From positions 1-16,781 of the forward strand of contig JAJYJF010000008.1 in assembly GCA_021796375.1 (NCBI GenBank): a stretch of DNA of 16,781 nt, read 5' to 3'. Positions within the stretch are counted from its first letter, which is position 1; each line of letters opens with the position of its first letter. Below the pieces are notes generated by a model. It did no database searches. It saw only the letters and a program-made list of their open reading frames with translations, and had not been told where the DNA came from. Origin of the DNA: Chloroflexota bacterium (GTDB lineage: Bacteria > Chloroflexota > Anaerolineae > Anaerolineales > Anaerolineaceae). This document shows positions 7,867 through 13,401 of this stretch, one piece after another. The position numbers were made by a program, and so were the translations under genes.

Positions 7867-9570
7867 CTACCGGCCGCCTTTTTCCGGGCGGTCCTCCGCA
7901 GGATCATCCTCTTCCGGCCGCGCCGGCTGGCGGGGCTGCCAGGAAGATTTTGTCGCCCGCTCCGCCCCTGCCCGGACCCTCCGGCGGAGGGCAGGGCCAG
8001 CGGCCGGGTTCTGGGCCGGCTCGTCCGCGCGGACAGGGACGGCCTGCCAGGGGCTTTCCCGCGCCAGCGCGGGTTCCGTCTTGCGCCGGTTCTCTTTCCA
8101 CACCAGGTAAGCCAGGATCAGCAGCCCGGCGCCCGTCCCCGCCAGGCCGATTGCGATGATCGCATAATAAGCCGGATCGGGGTGGTTCGCCACTTTCCAG
8201 GCCGCTGGATCGACCAGCGTCTTCTGAAAGGCCGCGGCGCTGTTGGCCACCTCCCAGAGCACGAAGTGCTGATGAAGATTATACGCCAGCAGCCCCAGAT
8301 AACCCGCTAAAATCCCGGTTCGCGGCCAGCTGAAGCGGGTGCGGTCCAGCCAGCGTTGAAACTCGATCACCGCCAGCAGCACCAGAAATGTGAACGGGAC
8401 GATGATGATCCGCGAGGCCACCCGCTCTCCATGCAGGAAGGGCAGCGGGGCGTCGTGCAGCACCTTGAAGACGTCCCCGAATGAGATGAGGGCCAGGGCG
8501 GCGACCGGCAGCGCGAGCGACCGGTAGCGCGGTCCCCCACCCCGCCGGCCGAGCCAGAAAATCACCCCGAACAGCAGGATGAACAGCGCTCCCGCCAGCC
8601 CGACGTAGAGATCCACCTCCCACGTGCCGATCGGATAGCTAAAATAGCGCGAAGTCCAATAGGTCCCCGGCTTCTGCAGCGTCACCAGCGACCGGAAAAG
8701 GGCGCCGGCATCCGGGTATCCGCCCATATACCCGTATGCCTGCTCGAACTGGCTCAGCAGCTGCGTCGGAGGGAGCAGGCGGAACAGGCTGAGCAGGGCT
8801 GAAAAAAAACCGGCTTTGGCGATCGGGACGATGTTGCGCCAGGAGGCCAGCGCCAGCAGGCCGAGGAACATCAGGAGCCAGATGAACTGGTGGAAGGCCC
8901 CCTGCAGGAAAATCGCCAGCATCACCAGGGAGACCTTCCCGACCCAGCTCCACGAGCGGTCGCCGTCCAGCAGCTGGAAGATCAGCGCGGCGAACCAGGG
9001 AAAGAAAAAGGTACCCTCCCAGGATGCGTGGCCGACGCTCAGGTGGGAGACGATATGCCCGTTGAAGTTGAACAGCAGGAACAGGATGGTGAACGCAAAA
9101 AGGGAGAGCGAGAATCGCTTCCAGAACCAGAGCAGCCCGAAGAAGGCGACGGTGTACAGGATGAGCTGGTTGACCAGGAAGTAATGCCCGATATCCAGCA
9201 GCCCGAGCAGGATCATCTGCGGGCTCAGCAGGGTGTTGGGAACCGATAAATAGCGGTCAGTGACCGCCCCCAGCGCCGAGGTGAGCGAGATGTGCAGCGG
9301 GAGCTGCCCGTGCGTGACCGCGTTTTGCAGGAAGATCAGCCGGGGCATGGCGATGCTCGCCCAATCCTGGAACGTGTACGGAAAATTGCCGCCGCTGAAA
9401 AATTCCGTCCACAGCAGGATCCCGGCAATGTACAGCCCGGAGAGCCAGGCGACGTCAAGCCAGCGGCTGGTGAGCTGCCCGGCGGGCAAGAATAGATCGC
9501 GGGCCAGCGAGAACGCCTCTCGCCGGACCCGTTGAAAGCCGGTTAAGATTTCTCCTTTAATAGCAATCAC
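7867..9570 (-). CDS. Polytopic membrane protein, possibly GT-C-fold glycosyltransferase-like
   Basis: A 567-residue integral membrane protein with roughly 10-12 hydrophobic segments between residues about 38 and 490, and a charged, Pro/Arg-rich tail of about 75 residues that should be cytoplasmic. I do not recognise a named family. The long first extracytoplasmic loop (FPYTFQDWASIAMPRL, then PNTLLSPQMILLGL) and the Trp/Phe-rich later loops recall GT-C-type lipid-linked-sugar transferases and YfhO-like proteins, but no catalytic motif can be assigned. The GTG at 9570 is the first possible start, and its ribosome site is odd: GGTGAG abuts the codon with no spacing and lies in a hairpin. The true start may be further in, but the first membrane segment begins only at about residue 38. 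A good promoter lies 147 bp upstream, and the aldo/keto reductase gene follows. Confidence 0.75.
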   Translation of the reverse strand: MIAIKGEILTGFQRVRREAFSLARDLFLPAGQLTSRWLDVAWLSGLYIAGILLWTEFFSGGNFPYTFQDWASIAMPRLIFLQNAVTHGQLPLHISLTSALGAVTDRYLSVPNTLLSPQMILLGLLDIGHYFLVNQLILYTVAFFGLLWFWKRFSLSLFAFTILFLLFNFNGHIVSHLSVGHASWEGTFFFPWFAALIFQLLDGDRSWSWVGKVSLVMLAIFLQGAFHQFIWLLMFLGLLALASWRNIVPIAKAGFFSALLSLFRLLPPTQLLSQFEQAYGYMGGYPDAGALFRSLVTLQKPGTYWTSRYFSYPIGTWEVDLYVGLAGALFILLFGVIFWLGRRGGGPRYRSLALPVAALALISFGDVFKVLHDAPLPFLHGERVASRIIIVPFTFLVLLAVIEFQRWLDRTRFSWPRTGILAGYLGLLAYNLHQHFVLWEVANSAAAFQKTLVDPAAWKVANHPDPAYYAIIAIGLAGTGAGLLILAYLVWKENRRKTEPALARESPWQAVPVRADEPAQNPAAGPALRRRVRAGAERATKSSWQPRQPARPEEDDPAEDRPEKGGR

Positions 9571-9590
9571 CTCACCTGGCGCTGGTGAGG
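9570..9590 (-). promoter_or_regulatory. Perfect inverted repeat over the start of the membrane protein gene
   Basis: CCTCACC (9570-9576) and GGTGAGG (9584-9590) are perfect 7-bp arms around a 7-nt spacer. In the minus-strand mRNA the downstream arm is the only purine-rich ribosome-site-like sequence and it touches the GTG start. The structure could mask translation initiation, or be a protein-binding site. Confidence 0.4.
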
Positions 9591-9974
9591 CGGCGTGAAT
9601 CTATCCTGACGATCCGTTCGAAAACCTGCACCAACCCCGCGCTGCTCCCGGGCCTGCCGCCCGTGAAGGAAAATTTTGTCCGATTCGCTGCAGCCAGGAC
9701 GGCCGCTTCTATCGAGAGTATAGCAGGCCCAGGATTGAGCTTCAACCGGGGATTCCCTACCGGATTTCGGGGTGGGGAGAGCCGCGGTTCGGGCGGTCCT
9801 CCTGATTGCCTGCCGGGGTGCGCCGCCCTCCCCGCGCGGAGCGCCCGGCCCGCGGCCCGGGATTTCCAAAGCATGGAATCTCCTCTCCCAGGGTATGGGG
9901 ATCCCCTATTGCCCGGGCATCCCCCGCGGGATACATTATTATGGGATGGTTTTAATTAAAAGGAGGTTTTTCAA
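9591..9974. other. Intergenic region between two divergent genes
   Basis: A stretch of 384 bp with no credible gene; the frames that span it on both strands have no ribosome site, are Pro/Arg/Gly-rich and resemble nothing. It contains the minus-strand promoter at 9717-9745, a very G+C-rich block at about 9770-9870, and, near the right end, a possible -10 box TATTAT (9937-9942) and the strong AAAAGGAGG ribosome site of the next gene. No -35 box could be matched to TATTAT. Confidence 0.6.
9717..9745 (-). promoter_or_regulatory. Sigma70-type promoter for the membrane protein/AKR operon
   Basis: On the minus strand TTGAAG (9740-9745) is followed by exactly 17 bp and TATACT (9717-9722), a close match to both consensus boxes. 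The predicted start is near 9710, giving a leader of about 140 nt that contains the inverted repeat at the gene start. Confidence 0.65.
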
Positions 9975-10496
9975 ATGTATAAAGACAGTCCACTCGAGGC
10001 GATCGTCAAGGGCGCTATGGCCGGGCTGGCCGGCACTCTGGCGATCACCATTGCGATGAACCGCGGGCCCGAGCTGATGCAGCGCCTGGGGCTGAGCAGC
10101 CCGCAGCCAGCCGCGCAGCCCCCCAGCGGCGAGCCCCCGTCCGGGCAGTCGCCCACGGAAAAGCTGGCCGACAAAATCTCCTCCGGCATCCTGGAGCAGC
10201 CCCTGGAGCCCGGAACCCTGCGGGTCGCCGGCCAGGCGATTCACTGGAGCTACGGGGCGATGTGGGGCGCGCTGTACGGGGTCCTGGAAAGCAGCTTCCG
10301 CCTGCCCACCCTGGTTCACGGGGCGATCTTCGGCGCCGCCGTCGGGCTGGTGAGCGCGACGGCCGTACCCGCCCTGGGCCTTTCGGGGTCCGCCAGGGAT
10401 AAGCCGGTCACGCTCAACACCGCGCAGATGGCCAACCACCTGATCTACGGCTTTTTTACCGCCATCGCTTTCCGGCTGCTCTCACGCGACGCCTGA
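9975..10496 (+). CDS. Small membrane protein, YagU/DUF1440-like
   Basis: A 173-residue protein of unknown function. Hydrophobic segments are seen at about residues 12-28 (AMAGLAGTLAITIAM), 85-103, 106-130 and 150-168. Between the first and second lies a polar Pro/Ser/Gln-rich linker (about residues 42-60, with the repeat PPSGEPPSGQSP). The second half (HWSYGAMWGALYGVL, then HGAIFGAAVGLVSA, ending HLIYGFFTAIAFRLL) recalls the YagU/DUF1440 and related small inner-membrane families, whose biochemical role is unknown; the assignment is tentative. The start is well supported: AAAAGGAGG followed by eight bases and ATG. It is monocistronic by spacing, with a small hairpin 30 bp after the stop. Confidence 0.75.
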   Translation: MYKDSPLEAIVKGAMAGLAGTLAITIAMNRGPELMQRLGLSSPQPAAQPPSGEPPSGQSPTEKLADKISSGILEQPLEPGTLRVAGQAIHWSYGAMWGALYGVLESSFRLPTLVHGAIFGAAVGLVSATAVPALGLSGSARDKPVTLNTAQMANHLIYGFFTAIAFRLLSRDA

Positions 10497-10526
10497 GCCC
10501 CAACCCGCCGGCGGGGATCCGTCCGG

Positions 10527-10543
10527 CGAGATGGGGTATCTCG
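10527..10543 (+). terminator. Hairpin after the small membrane protein gene
   Basis: CGAGAT (10527-10532) pairs with ATCTCG (10538-10543) around a 5-nt loop. It is followed by AGAATATTT rather than a clean T run, so it is a weak intrinsic terminator candidate. The neighbouring CCCGCCGGCGGG palindrome (10504-10515) may contribute. Confidence 0.35.
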
Positions 10544-10564
10544 AGAATATTTACCCAAATAAAC

Positions 10565-10573
10565 TGGTATAAT
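10565..10573 (+). promoter_or_regulatory. Extended -10 promoter for the unknown protein gene
   Basis: TGG followed directly by a perfect TATAAT (10568-10573) makes an extended -10 element. The -35 region is poor. The predicted start is near 10580, about 70 bases before the chosen ATG, which argues against translation from the TTG at 10579. Confidence 0.55.
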
Positions 10574-10647
10574 GGTGCTTGCGGGCCAGCGTGCAGCCAC
10601 GCGCTGATCCGTGTAAAAAAACGGGGGAATTTTACCAAGAAAGCGCA

Positions 10648-11151
10648 ATGAGCATGTCTTCAACAGTTTCGGGATCCACCCAGCAAAACGTATTTGTCTC
10701 TGAGGTGGTCCCATCCCTGTTTCACACCACCCCATTCGATTTTCTCCGCTACCTTTCGCGCGATGGGAATAAATTCCTGAGGTTTTACTGGGAGCAGGCC
10801 GGGGAAGACCCCAAGGTCCACGGGAGGACCTCCGCCCTGGGCCTGAACTACGACATCCGCCAGCCCTATCCCCAGACGACCGTCGCGCTGATCCAGCTGC
10901 CGCGCCCTACCGTCCCGCCGGGCACCTACTTTATCGCCGCGGTGCACCGCCCGCTGCGGCGCGGGATGTTCCTGGGGGTCTCGGATACCACCCTGGTGGT
11001 CTCGCTGGACCTGGCCGCCATGGACGGGGACCGGCCGGTCACCCGCCTGCGCGAGTGGGACAAGAAGCTGGGCTCAGAGAACCTGGGCGAGGGTCCCCGG
11101 CCGGTGCTGGATGATTTTTACCAGGCGGTCTGCAAGCTCATCAAGCCCTGA
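10648..11151 (+). CDS. Conserved-looking hypothetical protein
   Basis: A 167-residue protein I do not recognise. It has no signal peptide or membrane segment; the sequence is mixed and globular, with blocks that look structured: FDFLRYLSRDGNKFLRFYWE (about residues 30-49), then VALIQLPRPTVPPGTYFIA, then DTTLVVSLDL, ending in an amphipathic helix (DDFYQAVCKLIKP). Two ATGs, at 10648 and 10654, are possible and both have only weak purine-rich ribosome sites (AAGAAAG). A longer frame from a TTG at 10579 is rejected because it starts at the predicted transcription start. The stop lies only 14 bp from the stop of the convergent peroxiredoxin-like gene, with no terminator between them, so the two transcripts probably overlap at their 3' ends. 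Confidence 0.7.
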   Translation: MSMSSTVSGSTQQNVFVSEVVPSLFHTTPFDFLRYLSRDGNKFLRFYWEQAGEDPKVHGRTSALGLNYDIRQPYPQTTVALIQLPRPTVPPGTYFIAAVHRPLRRGMFLGVSDTTLVVSLDLAAMDGDRPVTRLREWDKKLGSENLGEGPRPVLDDFYQAVCKLIKP

Positions 11152-11165
11152 CCCCCGCCGCACGC

Positions 11166-11648
11166 TCAAGCAGCCTGATTGATGCGGTCGAGCGCGGCCA
11201 GGACCTCCGCGTTCTCCGGGATATCCTGCATGGATTGGCCGTACTGCGAATACCGGATCCTCCCCTCCCGGTCGATGATCAAAACCGCGGGCATCCGCCC
11301 CAGCTTCAGCCATTTCACCTCCTGGCCGAACTGGCCGGCCGCTTTTGAGCCCACGTCCGCCAGGCCGGGGAAAGGCATCCCCTCCGCCTCCCAAAAGCGC
11401 TTGAACGCCTTCGGGCCGTCCGGTCCAAGGGCCAGGATCTCCGCCCCGCGCCGGGTGAACTCTGCGTAATCTTGGCGCAGCCGCGCCAGGTGCCCGCGGC
11501 AGTACGGTCAGGCAAAGCCGCGGTTGAGGACGAGCACCACGGGCTTTTTCCCGCGGTAGTCGGCCAGCCGCACCAACCTGCCGGCTGTATCCGCCAGCTC
11601 AAAATCGGGCGCCATGCGCTCACTCGTCGATTTTTCGAAAGTCTCCAT
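11166..11648 (-). CDS. Peroxiredoxin-like selenoprotein (U-P-Y-C motif; in-frame TGA read as Sec)
   Basis: A thioredoxin-fold AhpC/TSA-type thiol peroxidase or oxidoreductase of 160 residues. The frame is open except for one TGA at 11508-11510. Before it is APDFELADTAG, then LADYRGKKPVVLVLNRGFA; after it PYCRGHLARLRQDYAEF, then FPGLADVGSKAAGQFGQEVK, LGRMPAVLIIDREGRIRY with the expected cis-Pro, and SMQDIPENAEVLAALD. In this family the interrupted position is the first Cys of the CxxC redox motif, so TGA most likely encodes selenocysteine (Sec47, resolving Cys50). A SECIS-like hairpin follows. The ATG at 11648 has GAGAGG six bases upstream and overlaps the ybaK-like gene by 29 nt; an ATG at 11615 (149 residues, Sec36) starts 4 nt after that gene's stop but has a poor ribosome site. 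The alternative is a Cys-to-stop pseudogene or a base error; the precise position, intact flanks and hairpin argue against that. Confidence 0.85.
11473..11488 (-). promoter_or_regulatory. Candidate bacterial SECIS element
   Basis: In the minus-strand mRNA UGGCGC (11488-11483) pairs with GCGCCA (11478-11473) as a perfect 6-bp stem closing the tetraloop GGCU. The loop begins with G and starts 25 nt after the UGA, matching the known bacterial SECIS pattern: a short stem-loop just downstream of UGA, G in the first loop positions, and loop distance of roughly 16-37 nt. CUGC at 11504-11501 could pair with GCAG further down as a lower stem. It would bind SelB to deliver Sec-tRNA. No selA, selB, selC or selD is in the window. 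Confidence 0.65.
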
Positions 11649-12102
11649 ACTCAACCTCTCCAAGGGCGCGCACCAGGTCCTCGCGCTTCAGGATTATCGC
11701 GGTATTCTTCACCCCGGAGCCCAGCGAGATCTCCTCCGGCAGAAGCGCGCTGCGATCGGCGAGGATCCGCACGGGTTGGGGCAGCCCAAACGGCGAAACC
11801 GCCCCCAGCCGGTAGCCGGTCGTCGCCAGCACCTCCGCTTCGGTGGCGAGCGTCAGCCGCGACTGCCCCAGGTAGCGGCGCAGCCCGGGCCAGGAAATCT
11901 GGTCCGTCCCGGCGATGAGCACCATCACGAATTCGCCGGGCCCCACCCGGAACAGGATGCTGCGGATCACCTGGCCCGGGGTCATCCCGCGCTCTTCGGC
12001 CGCCTGCTCCACCGAGCCGACGTTCCCGGCATGGCGAAATACTCGGTAGGGGATTTGCCTGGCGTCCAGCGCGCGGGCCACAGGGGTGATATCAGGTTCC
12101 AT
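11620..12102 (-). CDS. YbaK/EbsC-family aminoacyl-tRNA deacylase
   Basis: A 160-residue single-domain protein of the YbaK/ProXp superfamily, which hydrolyses mischarged tRNAs (for example Cys-tRNAPro) in the cytoplasm. Family landmarks are VEQAAEERGMTPGQVIRSIL (31-50), the VMVLIAGTDQIS strand, GAVSPFGLP, and the C-terminal GSGVKNTAIIL. At the position where YbaK-type enzymes usually carry an essential Lys, this protein seems to have Arg47 (VIRSIL); an alignment is needed to be sure. The ATG at 12102 has GAGGAG nine bases upstream; a frame from 12123 would start almost at the predicted transcription start. It is the first gene of a two-gene operon, and the selenoprotein gene begins within its last 29 nt. 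The exact tRNA substrate cannot be told. Confidence 0.88.
   Translation of the reverse strand: MEPDITPVARALDARQIPYRVFRHAGNVGSVEQAAEERGMTPGQVIRSILFRVGPGEFVMVLIAGTDQISWPGLRRYLGQSRLTLATEAEVLATTGYRLGAVSPFGLPQPVRILADRSALLPEEISLGSGVKNTAIILKREDLVRALGEVEYGDFRKIDE
11655..11660 (-). promoter_or_regulatory. Ribosome-binding site that decides the selenoprotein start
   Basis: GAGAGG lies six bases before the ATG at 11648, inside the end of the ybaK-like gene. No comparable site precedes the ATG at 11615, so the longer N-terminus is preferred and the two genes overlap. Confidence 0.5.
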
Positions 12103-12130
12103 CTGTTTTTTCTCCTCATGCATTCCCTGT

Positions 12131-12136
12131 ATTTTA
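12131..12136 (-). promoter_or_regulatory. Possible -10 box for the ybaK-like/selenoprotein operon
   Basis: TAAAAT on the minus strand lies 28 bases before the ATG at 12102. No good -35 box is visible. It sits back to back with the plus-strand TATAAT at 12158-12163, so the two divergent promoters overlap within about 50 bp. Confidence 0.4.
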
Positions 12137-12157
12137 GCCGTGGTGCGGCAAGAAGGG

Positions 12158-12163
12158 TATAAT
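12158..12163 (+). promoter_or_regulatory. -10 box for the EamA transporter gene
   Basis: A perfect TATAAT with a weak -35 region. The predicted start near 12170 leaves about 30 nt before the TTG at 12199, consistent with that start codon. Confidence 0.5.
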
Positions 12164-12198
12164 GCAGGCCGGTAAAATCAGAATCGAGAGAAACCTGT

Positions 12199-13227
12199 TT
12201 GAAACGCCTGCAATCCGACCTGCTCCTCTTCCTGGTCGCCCTGATCTGGGGCACCGCCTTCGCTTTTCAGCGCAGCGCCGCCGGAACGACCAGCCCGCTG
12301 GCCTTCAACGGGGCGCGCTTCCTCCTCGCCGGGCTGCTGCTCCTCCCGCTCGCGCTGCGCTCCCGCTCGCGAAACACCCATCCTGCTGCCGGCCGCCCGC
12401 CCTACCTCTGGGTGGGGGTGACCGGGGTAGTTCTGTTCACCGCCAGCCTGCTCCAGCAGGTCGGGATCCGCTATACCACCGCCGGGAACGCCGGCTTCCT
12501 CACCAGCCTCTACGTCGTTCTGATCCCGATGATCCTGCTGGGGCTGCATCTGGGTCGAGACTGGTCCCCGCTGCGGGCGCTTCACGTCGCCATCAACCCG
12601 GACGAGCTGCCCAACCTGCTCACCGGACTGGCCGTCCTCCTGGCGGCGGTCGGGGTCTACCTGCTCAGCGGCGCCGGCGGGACGTTTCTCCCCGGACAGG
12701 CCCTGGGGGACAGCCTCGAGGTCGTGGGGGCGATCTTCTGGGCGCTGCACGTGATCCTGGTCGGGAAGGTGGTCCGGCGCATGGACGTGGGCCTGTTTAT
12801 GGCCGGGCAGTTTCTGGTATCCGGGTTCCTGAACCTGGTTGCGGCGGTCTTTTTTGGAGGCTTCTCGCCCGTTTCGCTCCTTCCGGCGGCGGGGGCCATC
12901 CTCTACACCGGGGTGCTCTCGATCGGGGTCGGCTTTACGCTGCAGGCAGCCGCCCAGCGCCACGCGCCGCCCGCGGATACGGCGCTGATCCTGAGCATGG
13001 AATCGGTATTTGCCGCCGTTTCCGGCTGGGTCCTCCTGGGCGAGCGGATCGGCCTGCTGCAGATCCTCGGCTGCGGGCTGATCCTGGGCGGGATCCTGCT
13101 GGCGCAGTTCAACCGCTCCCTGCGCCTCACGCCGGAGGCCGGCCAACCGCTGCCCACCAGGGAGGATGCCCCGGCCCTGCGCCCCGAGAGCGCGCGGGAG
13201 CGGACCGCCGGTAAAGCCCATCTCTAG
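12199..13227 (+). CDS. DMT-superfamily EamA-type transporter
   Basis: A 342-residue inner-membrane protein with about ten hydrophobic helices arranged as two EamA repeats. The first repeat opens with LLLFLVALIWGTAFAFQRSA and contains the signature FNGARFLLAGLLLLPLAL and TTAGNAGFLTSLYVVLIPM; the second runs from about residue 165 to GCGLILGGILLAQF. A short charged C-terminal tail follows. Family members export amino acids, metabolites or drugs, and the substrate here cannot be inferred. The start is a TTG at 12199, preceded by GAGAG eight bases upstream; there is no ATG near the N-terminus in this frame, and the first membrane helix begins at once. Its stop overlaps the -35 box of the tRNA-Gln promoter. 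Confidence 0.92.
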   Translation: MKRLQSDLLLFLVALIWGTAFAFQRSAAGTTSPLAFNGARFLLAGLLLLPLALRSRSRNTHPAAGRPPYLWVGVTGVVLFTASLLQQVGIRYTTAGNAGFLTSLYVVLIPMILLGLHLGRDWSPLRALHVAINPDELPNLLTGLAVLLAAVGVYLLSGAGGTFLPGQALGDSLEVVGAIFWALHVILVGKVVRRMDVGLFMAGQFLVSGFLNLVAAVFFGGFSPVSLLPAAGAILYTGVLSIGVGFTLQAAAQRHAPPADTALILSMESVFAAVSGWVLLGERIGLLQILGCGLILGGILLAQFNRSLRLTPEAGQPLPTREDAPALRPESARERTAGKAHL

Positions 13228-13253
13228 ACATCTGAAAACCAACGTGATAAAAT
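13225..13253 (+). promoter_or_regulatory. Promoter for tRNA-Gln and probably glnS
   Basis: TAGACA (13225-13230), a 17-bp spacer and TAAAAT (13248-13253) make a close sigma70 match, differing by one base in each box. The -35 box includes the stop codon of the upstream transporter gene. The predicted start near 13260 is only about six bases before the tRNA 5' end. Confidence 0.7.
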
Positions 13254-13265
13254 AGCCTTCATTCT

Positions 13266-13336
13266 TGGGGGCTCGTCCAATGGTAGGACAGCAGACTCTG
13301 GATCTGCTTATAGAGGTTCGAATCCTTTGCCCTCAG
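13266..13336 (+). tRNA. tRNA-Gln (anticodon CUG)
   Basis: The cloverleaf can be drawn in full. The acceptor stem TGGGGGC pairs with GCCCTCA (13329-13335), one G-T wobble included. The D stem is GTCC/GGAC with loop AATGGTA. The anticodon stem GCAGA/TCTGC encloses the loop CTCTGGA, with anticodon CTG at 13298-13300. The T arm has loop TTCGAAT. The discriminator is G at 13336, followed by CC and then T, so the 3' CCA is not fully encoded and must be added. It reads CAG, the favoured Gln codon in this G+C-rich DNA. Confidence 0.95.
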
Positions 13337-13346
13337 CCTTCCGATC

Positions 13347-13377
13347 GAAGCACCCTGAATAACCACCAGGGTGCTTC
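13347..13377 (+). promoter_or_regulatory. Strong hairpin between tRNA-Gln and glnS
   Basis: GAAGCACCCTG (13347-13357) pairs perfectly over 11 bp with CAGGGTGCTTC (13367-13377) around a 9-nt loop. No T tract follows, so it is not a classical terminator. It ends 13 bases before the glnS ribosome site. It could be a processing signal for a tRNA-mRNA co-transcript or a leader structure affecting glnS expression. Confidence 0.5.
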
Positions 13378-13401
13378 ACGTCTATGCAAGAGGAGCGCCT
13401 T

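Noticed and set aside
9585..9959. 124-residue plus-strand frame in the gap between divergent genes
   Set aside because: No ribosome site, compositionally biased, and it runs across a clear minus-strand promoter.
11166..11378. 70-residue fragment taken as a separate gene or as proof of a pseudogene
   Set aside because: Its ATG is an internal Met of the peroxiredoxin fold with no ribosome site, and the upstream half is intact except for the TGA at the redox Cys position.
11315..11623. 102-residue frame in another phase over the selenoprotein region
   Set aside because: Its sequence is Trp/Arg/Ser-rich noise. The family homology is in the phase interrupted by TGA, and there is no frameshift that would join the two phases.
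12162..13242. Two long frames overlapping the EamA-type transporter in another frame and on the other strand
   Set aside because: They are Pro/Arg/Gly-rich without membrane segments, while the transporter frame has a full ten-helix pattern and the expected motifs.
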